From positions 186,001 through 250,000 of the forward strand of contig NZ_CP144125.1 in NCBI RefSeq assembly GCF_036429475.1: 64,000 bases of DNA, written 5' to 3'. The notes below the pieces were generated by a model. The model did not search any database. It saw only the letters and a program-made list of their open reading frames with translations, and was not told the DNA's origin. The DNA is from Halalkalicoccus sp. CGA53. Its GTDB lineage: Archaea > Halobacteriota > Halobacteria > Halobacteriales > Halalkalicoccaceae. Below, piece after piece: positions 16,692 through 24,115 of this stretch; the stretch's first letter is position 1; every line of letters begins with the position of its first letter. The position numbers and the translations under genes were made by a program.

Positions 16692-17035
16692 TCACCGATC
16701 GGGTTTGGTGCGAACGCCGAGATAGCTCGCGAGTGTACCGACCGCGTCGTCGACCACCCGTTCGTCCAGCCGACCCAGCTCCCGGCCGATGTCCTCGGGA
16801 TCGATCGACCCCCCATGTGAGGATCGAACTCTCCTCCGGACCCGCCCGCGAGCAGGTCGTCGTCCGCGATCGGGAGCCGTTCGTCGTACCAGGTTCGCGT
16901 CGAGAGCGCGAGCACGACGTACTGCTCGCCGTGAAACGGTATCTCGGGAATGTTGACGATCACCCACGGGCGTCCCGCGTCACCCTCTTCGAACGGATCG
17001 TCTACGCCGACGATCCGTTCGCGTGGAGCGCTCAT
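16692..17035 (-). pseudogene. PemK/MazF-like toxin gene with frameshift(s)
   Basis: From the ATG at 17035 the frame reads MSAPRERIVGVDDPFEEGD, then GRPWVIVNIPEIPFHGEQYV and VLALSTRTWYDERLPI. This fits the RP-x-VVV strand and the ALST-like strand of PemK/MazF mRNA interferases. After LLAGGSGG (about 16830-16845) the frame goes wrong. The natural end, SIDPEDIGRELGRLDERVVD then ASYLGV, lies in another frame down to 16692. The middle (ESSILTWGV) fits a third frame, so two small indels near 16835 and 16815 are likely. The ATG overlaps the stop of the upstream winged-helix gene by ATGA, the usual translational coupling of toxin-antitoxin pairs. It is probably inactive, or mis-assembled. Confidence 0.6.
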
Positions 17036-17382
17036 TCGGTCGCTCGATCGCTCGCCTCTACCCACTCGTCACGGTCTTCCTCGCCGTACAGTTCGTCGAA
17101 GAGCTGGGTCACCCTGTGGAGGTCGTAGGCACGTCGGAGCCGGTCGGTGTCGTCGGTGATCGCCCAGTAGGGCCCTTTGTGCCTGACGAGACCGCGCTCT
17201 TCGAGTCGCGAGAGGACGGGGTGGATCGAGTTCTCGTTGACCCCCGTTCGCCGGACGATCTCCGTCGCCTTCCAGGCGCGATCCTCGTTCTCGAAGAGGA
17301 ACGCGATCACTCGCTCCGGATTGCTCACCTCTTCCAGTTCCTCTGGATCGCCCTCTTCGAAGCGATCGATATCGATGGACAT
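17032..17382 (-). CDS. Winged-helix partner (probable antitoxin) of PemK-like toxin
   Basis: A 116-residue protein starting MSIDIDRFEEGDPEELEEVS. A MarR/HTH-type winged helix spans about 20-85 (NPERVIAFLFENEDRAWKAT, VNENSIHPVLSRLEERGLVR, KGPYWAITDD), then an acidic helical tail. The stop overlaps the start of the toxin remnant by four bases. Position and size suggest an autoregulatory antitoxin; the family itself does not prove it. It is intact although the toxin is broken, which would be tolerable for the cell. The Mrr-like remnant begins right beside its 5' end on the other strand. Confidence 0.65.
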   Translation of the reverse strand: MSIDIDRFEEGDPEELEEVSNPERVIAFLFENEDRAWKATEIVRRTGVNENSIHPVLSRLEERGLVRHKGPYWAITDDTDRLRRAYDLHRVTQLFDELYGEEDRDEWVEASDRATE

Positions 17383-17410
17383 GTTCGAATGTCTGTCCGA
17401 CGTCCACGAT

Positions 17411-17755
17411 ATGGGCGTCGACGTCATCGCTCACCCCGACGCGCTCGGCTTCGACGAGCTGTTCGTCAAAGTCCAAGTTAAACGCTAGCAGTCGAAAGTG
17501 GGCGGCCACGACATGCGCTCGTTCACCGGAACGCTCGTGGGTGCCGAGAAAGAGCTGTTCGTCTCGACGGGTGGGTTTACCAGTGACGCAGAAATGGCGG
17601 CGAAGAGTTCGAGCCAGCGCGTGACGCTCGTCGACCGCGACGGCTTCATCGAGCTGTTGATCCATCACTACGAAGATCTCGAATCGGAGTACAAGGCAAA
17701 GGTCCCGCTAAAGAGGGTGTATATCCCGGCACAGGACCCTCCGATCGAGGGGTAG
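17411..17755 (+). pseudogene. Mrr-type restriction endonuclease fragment with in-frame stop
   Basis: The frame reads MGVDVIAHPDALGFDELFVK, then VQVKR, an in-frame TAG at 17486-17488, then QSKVGGHDMRSFTGTL, STGGFTSDAEMAAKSSSQRV, DRDGFIELLIHHYEDL and LKRVYIP. This is the catalytic core (G-V-D...-Q-V-K-R, the D...QxK motif) and the C-terminus of an Mrr-like PD-(D/E)XK restriction enzyme. The first half (about 150-200 residues) is missing, and homology begins at the edge of the antitoxin-like gene. It is truncated and stopped, so it is a relic of a methyl-directed restriction gene. Confidence 0.75.
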
Positions 17756-18059
17756 GGTTGTCAGTCTGTTACCGAATTCTCCTCTCGTCGGGGATGTCGA
17801 TCCGAACCCGATCTCCTTTCTCGAACCCCATCGTACCGATTTCCCACCTCACCTCTAATCGGTTGCGACGCTCTCCGAAGTCCTCCATCGAAATCGGTTC
17901 ACCGGTACGATTATATCGCACTGAAGACAACTAGCTGTAGCGAATCGCACGATGACGCCGGCCCCCGTTCGGAACCGGAACGGACTCGAATTCGCGGCCA
18001 AAGGTCCGTTTATAAGCAACCCGACGCAGTCTGTCGAATCGGATCCGACAGTATTTCGA
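17756..18059. other. Host-side flank of the left attachment site, no gene seen
   Basis: About 300 bases without a credible frame. The palindrome TCGGATCCGA and the arms CTGTCG (18031-18036) and CGACAG (18046-18051) lie just before the repeat at 18060. Bases 18006-18059 resemble 59350-59403 without gaps (I count 34 of 54 identical), starting with CCGTTTATA in both. The similarity of this flank to the far end of the island is described in the findings. Confidence 0.5.
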
Positions 18060-18076
18060 ACGGGCGTGACGGGATT
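18060..18076. repeat. Left attachment site (attL), 17-bp direct repeat
   Basis: The sequence ACGGGCGTGACGGGATT is identical to 59404-59420, where it forms the 3' end of the tRNA-Arg(CCG) gene. The tyrosine integrase gene starts 95 bases to its right. This is the standard arrangement for archaeal elements that integrate at the 3' end of a tRNA gene and restore it. Confidence 0.88.
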
Positions 18077-18171
18077 GCGTCATAGCGTGTGACGAAGTAG
18101 ATTACGCCGCCGCTCCGTCTATCGATTTCGGGGGTACCGTGGCATGAGGTTCACTCACCGCAGGAACAACA

Positions 18172-19185
18172 ATGTCACTCGAACCGATCACCCCGGACGA
18201 AGCCGTCGAGTTGTATCTCACTGACAAGCAAGCCGAATTAGCTCAATCGACGCTCTATTCGCACAGTTCTCGATTAGGCCACTTTACTCGCTGGTGCGCC
18301 GAAGAAGAGATCCGGAATTTGAACGACCTAAGCGGTCGAGATCTGCACCGGTACCGACTCTGGCGTCGGGTCGAAGGCGATCTCGCACCAGCCAGCGAGA
18401 AAGGGCAGATGGACACGCTGCGGGTGTTCATTCGGTGGTGCGAGTCCCTCGACGCCGTTCCGGTCGACCTCTCGGTCAAGGTCGTCTCACCGACGCTGTC
18501 GGACAAGGAGAAATCGCGAGATGAGATGCTCGACGCTGATGTCGCCGAGATGATTCTGGAGAAACTCTCGTTGTACGAGTTCGCCTCGCCTCGACATGTC
18601 TGCTTCGTACTGATGTGGCACTGCTTACTTCGGCGCGGGGCTGTTCGAGCACTGGACTTCGAGGATTACGATTCCGGTGAGATGGCACTCGAAGTCAGAC
18701 ATCGTGCTGAGACGGGCACGCCGATCAAGAACAAGCACCGAGGAGAACGCTACGTAGCGCTCTCGCCTGAAGTGTGTACTGTCCTCGATGCGTGGCTCGC
18801 CGACCGACGCCCAGAGGCGACCGATGAGTACGAGCGAGTGCCATTTTTATCGACTGTCCACGGGAGAGCCCATCTCACTACGATTCAATCGTACGCGTAT
18901 TCGCTTACCCGGCCCTGCGAGTATACGAACGAGTGTCCCCATCATCGCTCGATTTCGAGCTGCGACGCAGCGCAGATGCGGAGTGCAGCCCATGGGTGTC
19001 CTTCCTCTGTCTCGCCCCACTGTATCCGTCGGGGCGCGATCACGCACTGGCTCTCATCCGATGTGCCTGATTCGGTCGTCAGTGAACGAGCGAACGTCTC
19101 GATTGGCGTCATCGAGGACCACTACGACAGGCGGACCGAACGGAAGAAAATGGAGCAGCGGCGGCGATACCTCTCTCAAGTATAG
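18172..19185 (+). CDS. Tyrosine integrase of the island
   Basis: A 337-residue protein. The N-terminal SAM-like arm/core-binding domain covers about 1-105 (ELAQSTLYSHSSRLGHFTRW). The catalytic domain shows the first Arg in CLLRRGAVRALDFEDY, the H-x-x-R box PHCIRRG (His about 283, Arg about 286) and the nucleophile Tyr318 in EDHYDRRTE. An insert with several cysteines and histidines (CEYTNECPHHRSISSCDAAQ) before the H-x-x-R box is typical of haloarchaeal integrases and may bind zinc. It sits next to attL and is the natural candidate for catalysing integration into the tRNA. A paralogue with the same insert type is at 50412. Confidence 0.92.
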   Translation: MSLEPITPDEAVELYLTDKQAELAQSTLYSHSSRLGHFTRWCAEEEIRNLNDLSGRDLHRYRLWRRVEGDLAPASEKGQMDTLRVFIRWCESLDAVPVDLSVKVVSPTLSDKEKSRDEMLDADVAEMILEKLSLYEFASPRHVCFVLMWHCLLRRGAVRALDFEDYDSGEMALEVRHRAETGTPIKNKHRGERYVALSPEVCTVLDAWLADRRPEATDEYERVPFLSTVHGRAHLTTIQSYAYSLTRPCEYTNECPHHRSISSCDAAQMRSAAHGCPSSVSPHCIRRGAITHWLSSDVPDSVVSERANVSIGVIEDHYDRRTERKKMEQRRRYLSQV

Positions 19186-19293
19186 AATTACACTTCTCTT
19201 CTATTGTGATAGACGCTGACCGGTCGGCGTCAGACGAGTCCACATACACTTGCAGCACCTCGCCTAACCGCTCACCCCAGGATTGTCGACTAT

Positions 19294-19575
19294 TCACTCA
19301 GTGTCCGTATCGAGAGCGTCTGCAATCGCTTGTAACTCAATTTTTGAGAACGACGATCCATCAGCCGACCCCAGCGACTCACTCAGCCCGACCCGCCATC
19401 TGATACCCGAACGCATCACGTGTTTCGGCGGACGTCCCTCGCTTTCAGGAGAGAACCCCACGGCATCAGCGATAGCTGCAAGCTCTTCTTTCGTGAATGC
19501 AGTGTTCACCTCGCGCTCGAATCGACCCACAGATAGACGGATAGCGTTCCGCAGTTCGGAGACTGTCGGACTCAT
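19294..19575 (-). CDS. Small protein with an internal repeat, unknown function
   Basis: A 93-residue protein. Two similar stretches, FTKEELAAIADAVGFSPE and FSKIELQAIADALDTDTE, lie near residues 27 and 77 and suggest duplication of a short helix-turn-helix-like unit. The start MSPTVSELRNAIRLSVGRFE looks natural. Genes of this kind are frequent in haloarchaea, but I cannot name the family. It lies between the integrase and the alpha/beta hydrolase on the opposite strand. Confidence 0.5.
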   Translation of the reverse strand: MSPTVSELRNAIRLSVGRFEREVNTAFTKEELAAIADAVGFSPESEGRPPKHVMRSGIRWRVGLSESLGSADGSSFSKIELQAIADALDTDTE

Positions 19576-19663
19576 ACCAACAGAGACGACGAACCTGTCC
19601 GTATAGCTTCTGTTGTATTCTCTACGGCGAGTTCATCTCGCGTGGGGATGTACCTACGCTTAT

Positions 19664-20521
19664 ATGCAAACCGTTCAGACCAACGATATCGAGACGTACT
19701 ACGTCAGCCATGGCGACGGGCCACCGGTCGTTTTCATCCACGGGATGGTCATGAGCACCACCATGTGGGAGCACCAGATGGAGGCTCTCAGCGACGCGTA
19801 CACCACCATCGCTTACGACGTTCGAGGCCACGGACACACCGGCAGTTCCGACGCAAAGACATACTCTATCAACCTCTTCGCAGCTGATCTCGACGCACTG
19901 TTGACCGCGCTCGACATCGACCGGGCGGTCATCTGTGGCGTTTCGATGGGCGGCGCCGTCGCTCAAGCGTTCGCCGCAGCTCACCCGGAGAAGGTGGCTG
20001 GACTCGTCCTCGTCGATACCTTTCCGACCGGTCCGATGCCGTTGACCGGGCGGATCGCATTGGCGAACATCCGGGTGCTCAGTCGGCTGGACCGACTCGT
20101 CAATTACAAAACCCTGAACCGGTGGCAGCTTCGGGTCGGTCAACGACTCGTCCCAGGAATCTCGGGCGACGAGGAGACCGTCCAGCGTCTCGTTGAGCAA
20201 GCGCCGACGATACCCCATAAGGAGTTCGTCAAGATCGCTGACGCGACCGCACGGTTTCCGAAGGCCGACCTCGATCTTTCTCCACTTACAGTGCCGACGC
20301 TCAGTCTACACGGCGAACACCTCCCGTCGGCCTTCGATGTCATCACCGAGCGATTAATTAACCATCTTTCGAATACGGATCCCATCGTTTACGTTGTGCC
20401 CGGTGGCGGACACGCATCGAATCTCGACGATCCCGAGTTCGTCACATCGGCGATACGTGAGTTCCTCACTGGGCACGTCTACAGCGACTTAGCGAGGAAT
20501 GTGACCCACCTGGAGGGGTAG
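19664..20521 (+). CDS. Alpha/beta-fold hydrolase
   Basis: A 285-residue protein with the complete catalytic pattern. The oxyanion HG motif is in PPVVFIHGMVMSTTMW, the nucleophile elbow GVSMGG has the serine near residue 99, and the late histidine is in VPGGGHASNLDDP. DVRGHGHTGSSD is the common loop after strand 4. Relatives are esterases, haloperoxidase-like enzymes or enol-lactone hydrolases; the substrate is unknown. The ATG at 19664 (MQTVQTNDIETYYVSHGDG) is chosen since the upstream codons are promoter-like (GCTTATATG). Confidence 0.88.
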   Translation: MQTVQTNDIETYYVSHGDGPPVVFIHGMVMSTTMWEHQMEALSDAYTTIAYDVRGHGHTGSSDAKTYSINLFAADLDALLTALDIDRAVICGVSMGGAVAQAFAAAHPEKVAGLVLVDTFPTGPMPLTGRIALANIRVLSRLDRLVNYKTLNRWQLRVGQRLVPGISGDEETVQRLVEQAPTIPHKEFVKIADATARFPKADLDLSPLTVPTLSLHGEHLPSAFDVITERLINHLSNTDPIVYVVPGGGHASNLDDPEFVTSAIREFLTGHVYSDLARNVTHLEG

Positions 20522-21037
20522 AGAGATTGGCCTGACGCACTCATTTTCTGGCAATGCACCATGCTGAATGTATTTCCTACCACTTCACTACTAGGTAGTG
20601 GCATCATATGACGTGGAGTACCCGCATCCGGGAATTCATCACACCTGCTCCTGGAGGATCAGTAAATTAATGAGGCTAACTGTTGCCTGAGATACGATTA
20701 ACGAGGTGGTGAAAGACTGGGGTCTGGAAACCGACCCCCCACTCATTGTCAATCTATGCGCTTTAATTGACACGAGACCAGGAAAGCACCACTGTCATGG
20801 GGTGTTGCAATCCGGTCATAGTTTACTAGTTGCCACCCCGTTATAATCCTTGTCGAAGTGAATAGTCCATTGGTCAAATGTTAACGAGATCGGCAAGGTA
20901 ACGTCGTGACACAAACACGATCCTTGGAGACTCCCGGCTCACGTTCATTTTCGTCTCCTCTCATACCTTAATCATTCAAGACGGGGGGAATGATAGTACG
21001 AAGACCTATTGAGTTGCAGTACCAAGGTCAAGAACCT
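20522..21037. other. Gap of about 500 bases, no gene recognised
   Basis: Many stop codons occur in all frames. A small inverted repeat (CACTAC and GTAGTG around TAG) lies near 20587-20600. The right end contains the promoter of the zinc-ribbon gene (ATACCTTAATCATTC near 20965). It is probably decayed accessory DNA. Confidence 0.4.
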
Positions 21038-21187
21038 ATGTCACTTGCCGCCACTGTGCGGCGGTGGTTGGATGAAGATGAGGATCTCATCCACGAGTGT
21101 CGCAACTGCGGGGCGATGCTCAGACCCAACGAGCGGATGTGCCCAGACTGTGGATCGACGGAGATCGCAGAGTTCGACGTCTTATAA
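21038..21187 (+). CDS. Small zinc-ribbon protein (49 residues)
   Basis: It starts MSLAATVRRWLDEDEDLIHE, followed by a ribbon with two CxxC knuckles (ECRNCGAMLRPNERMCPDCG), then STEIAEFDVL. It probably binds one zinc. Similar mini-proteins are widespread in haloarchaea, with roles unknown. The in-frame ATG at 20990 is less likely because the added residues (MIVRRPIELQYQGQEP) do not fit. Confidence 0.6.
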   Translation: MSLAATVRRWLDEDEDLIHECRNCGAMLRPNERMCPDCGSTEIAEFDVL

Positions 21188-21535
21188 CCCTCTATCGACA
21201 ACCCCGTTCGCTCATCTCGAGCAACAGCGTTGAGTGATACCACGTTCGGTTCCGAAGAACTCACGTCACTATCGGCCGGTTTCACCCGAGAACAACCGTA
21301 ATCTTGCTTTAGGTGTCCCAGTTGTGAGCTACGTTTCCTCTCGGAAAGCACTATGTTGGGAGGACTGCTGTCTACCGGTTTCGAGATTGGATTCGGAGCA
21401 GACCCGGCGTGTCAAACGATGTCCTTACCGGCCAACACAGTGTTTTCATCACCCGCTCTCGAATCCACAGAGTATCTACCACCAATCTCCTATACAAGAG
21501 CGCCGAAAAAGGACAATGTACCGAATTTAGGGATA

Positions 21536-22538
21536 CGCTCATGGGAAGCACGTTGTTGGTGAATCAGAGTACAGTTCGAACGACCTCTTCGAGAGCTTCT
21601 TGACCGGGTTTTCGTAAGATTCTTCGGCGAAGCTGGAACGCTCTGAGATACGGTGTGAGCTTGTCTTTTGAGACGCCCCGATGGGGCGAGAGCCACCGTC
21701 GCAGAAGCGACGCGTGGCTCTCGCAGGTGTTCACGTGTGCGTCTCCATCGACATATTCGCCCTCGCTATGAATCACGGCTTCTCGCTGGTAGTTCTCGTC
21801 CTCTTCGAGTGGATCGTATGCTCGAAATCCGTCAGTGTAGACAGTGAGCGACTCCTCCTCGCAGTCGCCGAGGAGGAGTCGAACGGTCGATTCATCAGCG
21901 GATTTCGCTGGGACGACGTATCGCTGGTCGCTACCACGATCAACGAGTGTGAACACTGGTGGCTTGTCCTGAGCATAGCTTCCGCGACCACGTTTCGAGA
22001 GCCCACGCGAGCGCGACCGGGAGTCGCGCTCGCGGCCTTTCAACCCCGCAGTCACGTAGACTTCGTCGATTTCGACGGGCCCCACGAGATCGATGGCTGG
22101 CGCGTCGAGCGTTCTGGCGAACTGCTCGACGCGCCGCCGAAGCGACCGATACGACACGTCAAGTTCAGCGTCAAGTTGGCGGATACTCGTGTTGAACCGG
22201 AGCAACAAGTAGAACGCGAACAAGAGCTTATCGAGGCCGATCTTCGCGTGCGCGAAGATCGTGCCGGTCTTTGGGTTGAACGTGCGGTCGCAATCCTTAC
22301 AGAGATACCGCTGATACTCTCGAAAGCTGCCGTGTTTGATCACCGACTCAGACTGGCAGCGCGGGCAGTAGAGGCCGTCACGCCAGCGAACCTGCTGTAG
22401 CAGGTTCGCGGCGCTCGCCTCTGAGCTAAGCAATTCAAATGGGAACATTGCATTCGGGTGACGCGGCAGCGTCACCCTTGCCCGCTACGCTTCTCCAGCG
22501 CCAGCTCTACTCGACCAACAACCTGCTTCCGAAGAGCG
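21536..22538 (-). mobile_element. Intact IS1595-family insertion sequence (about 1003 bp)
   Basis: The left end CGCTCATGGGAAGCACGTTG and the inverted right end (CGCTCTTCGGAAGCAGGTTG when read on the minus strand) match at most positions. The copies are flanked by the direct repeat TTAGGGATA (21527-21535 and 22539-22547), consistent with the 8-bp duplication typical of this family plus one chance base. The element holds one complete transposase gene. A perfect hairpin (GGGTGACGC at 22456-22464, GCGTCACCC at 22469-22477) lies just upstream of the gene. A damaged second copy is spread over 41339-42787. Confidence 0.85.
21564..22448 (-). CDS. IS1595-family transposase
   Basis: A 294-residue protein. 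An N-terminal zinc ribbon (about 24-60) contains YCPRCQSES and YLCKDCDRTF. A DDE/RNase-H-like ISXO2 domain follows, with the catalytic Asp region in PVEIDEVYVTAG, SLTVYTDGFRAYDP and the terminal HVNTCESHASLLRRWLSPHR. An asparagine or Glu third residue is usual in this group. The ATG at 22448 (MFPFELLSSEASA) agrees with the second copy; a GTG at 22475 would read through the hairpin. Confidence 0.9.
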   Translation of the reverse strand: MFPFELLSSEASAANLLQQVRWRDGLYCPRCQSESVIKHGSFREYQRYLCKDCDRTFNPKTGTIFAHAKIGLDKLLFAFYLLLRFNTSIRQLDAELDVSYRSLRRRVEQFARTLDAPAIDLVGPVEIDEVYVTAGLKGRERDSRSRSRGLSKRGRGSYAQDKPPVFTLVDRGSDQRYVVPAKSADESTVRLLLGDCEEESLTVYTDGFRAYDPLEEDENYQREAVIHSEGEYVDGDAHVNTCESHASLLRRWLSPHRGVSKDKLTPYLRAFQLRRRILRKPGQEALEEVVRTVL

Positions 22539-22559
22539 TTAGGGATAAATCCCAAGCAG

Positions 22560-23216
22560 TCACTCGAACTCACCAAGAAGGACGGTGTTGACGTTCAGTG
22601 TCTTCTCTGCCCGACGCAGTCGCTCTGAAAGCGACTGATGCGTACTCTCGAATTCCTCTGCGAGTTCCTCCAGTGTGACCTCCCGTGGAACGTCGTAGTA
22701 GCCACGCTCGGTCGCGAGTTCCAGCAGCTCGTACTGGGAGTCGCTCAGACCGAAGCGCCCCTCGTGTTCGTCGTCCATCGAATAGGTCGTGATGACCTCG
22801 AGGTGGGCATCCAGCTCCTCTGCGGATTCAGCCACTCGAGAGAGTGCCTCGCGTTCTGGAAACAGCACTCGAAAGTGCCACTCCCCCTCAGAGGCGACCG
22901 CCGAGAGGATCGCACTATTCCGCTCGGTCATGATCTGGATAAGGAGTTCGATCCGCTCCCCCCAGCCCATCCGGTAGAGCCTCGTATCGCTGTCCGTCGT
23001 GGAGAGCAACTCGAACGAATCGATTGAGGAATCTGCCTCGAGGAGCCGGTTCATTCGGTCGAAATCCTCGGCGGTGAGCCACGAGTACGACATCACGTAG
23101 TCTGAGCCGTGAGCCGCGACGCGCTCGACCTCGATCTCCGCGATTGATCCCTCCTGAATCGTCTCGTCCAGTACGAACCCATCAACCGGGAGCGTGAACT
23201 CCGCGATAGTCGCCAT
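22560..23216 (-). CDS. Bat-type HTH_10 transcriptional regulator
   Basis: A 218-residue protein. The N-terminal domain (1-150; MATIAEFTLPVDGFVLDETI) is the sensor-like beta-rich fold common to short haloarchaeal Bat homologues. The C-terminus has HTH_10: GRFGLSDSQYELLELATERG, YYDVPREVTLEELAEEFEST, then HQSLSERLRRAEKTLNVNTV. It probably binds DNA in response to an unidentified ligand. A decayed relative lies at 31889-32465 inside the same island, suggesting both were acquired with it. Confidence 0.85.
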   Translation of the reverse strand: MATIAEFTLPVDGFVLDETIQEGSIAEIEVERVAAHGSDYVMSYSWLTAEDFDRMNRLLEADSSIDSFELLSTTDSDTRLYRMGWGERIELLIQIMTERNSAILSAVASEGEWHFRVLFPEREALSRVAESAEELDAHLEVITTYSMDDEHEGRFGLSDSQYELLELATERGYYDVPREVTLEELAEEFESTHQSLSERLRRAEKTLNVNTVLLGEFE

Positions 23217-23527
23217 AGAATGTCTCAATTTTATCGTAGCATAGCTATTGCCAAACCGGAATGTTTCAGAGAGGCATACAGTAGAGAAAGCCTTCAGTAG
23301 CGTGAATAGAGACGTCTCAAAGACCCCGTTGAGGTTCGCGTGTGTCGGTCCTTGCTAGTGCAGGAAATCAAATCCCCCACGCATGAAATGGATCGCCCAG
23401 ATACGCCAGCCGTTCACTCGGCGCTGTCCGACGTCGGAAGGCGAAGTACTTCGAGCAGTACGCCCGACGGGGACCAAGATAGAGGAAGGGTGTAGATGTG
23501 CCTCTGACAGTCTAAGACGCTGAGACG
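23217..23527. other. Gap of about 310 bases, no gene recognised
   Basis: The left part is the promoter region of the HTH_10 gene (AATTTTATCGTAGCATAGC near 23228). The right part is GC-richer, with short broken frames that could be a worn IS fragment, but no family is recognisable. Confidence 0.35.
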
Positions 23528-24049
23528 ATGGAGTTCAAAGTCGTCGATGAGTCGATGTTCGAGGATATCAGTGGTCGGTTGGAGTGGTCTATCCTCGGAG
23601 GCAAGAACGTCGTATTATCTGCCGAAGGGGAACTCACGAACATCGAGGGTCCGCCACTGGATGTCCCGTCGAGTGTGTCGTTCGGTCAGGTGGTCGCCGG
23701 GGATCTCCGAACGAGAACGCTGTCCATCGAGAACAACACTGGTTCCACCGTTGTCCTCTCGATTCCCACCTCTCCTGACCCGCCAACTGGACTTGGTGCC
23801 CCAGGGATTCCGACGTTTTCCTGGGCACCGACAGGGAGCCGGCTTCTCAGGCGCGGTGACGAACTTCGGATCCAAGTGACGTTCGCACCGGGAGCCAATG
23901 AACAGGCCCAAATGACTCTGACGATCACCGGGAACGATTCCGGAAGTCCACACTCGGTCACCCTTCGAGGAACTGGGATCGGGGGACCAGGGAACGGTGG
24001 GGGCAATGGAGGAGGTCCCGGTAATGGTGGGATAATCCACCCGCCGTAG
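23528..24049 (+). CDS. ASH/HYDIN-like immunoglobulin-fold protein with Gly-rich tail
   Basis: A 173-residue protein. Residues about 48-152 form a choice-of-anchor or ASPM-SPD2-Hydin-type Ig domain: VSFGQVVAGDLRTRTLSIEN, then RLLRRGDELRIQVTFAPGAN and ITGNDSGSPHSVTLRGTG. The tail is a glycine-asparagine run ending GIIHPP. There is no signal peptide or transmembrane segment, so it is either cytoplasmic or a fragment of a larger surface protein whose 5' part was lost. Such domains usually mediate protein-protein contacts. The neighbours give no functional hint. Confidence 0.65.
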   Translation: MEFKVVDESMFEDISGRLEWSILGGKNVVLSAEGELTNIEGPPLDVPSSVSFGQVVAGDLRTRTLSIENNTGSTVVLSIPTSPDPPTGLGAPGIPTFSWAPTGSRLLRRGDELRIQVTFAPGANEQAQMTLTITGNDSGSPHSVTLRGTGIGGPGNGGGNGGGPGNGGIIHPP

Positions 24050-24115
24050 TTTTGGTTGACAGGCCCATCGGACTGGGCAAGAAGTAAATAGCCATAGCCA
24101 AATTGGGAAAAAGCA

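Noticed and set aside
18060-18076. A second tRNA gene at the left repeat
   Set aside because: Only the last 15 bases of the tRNA match; the neighbouring bases cannot form a T-arm or anticodon arm.
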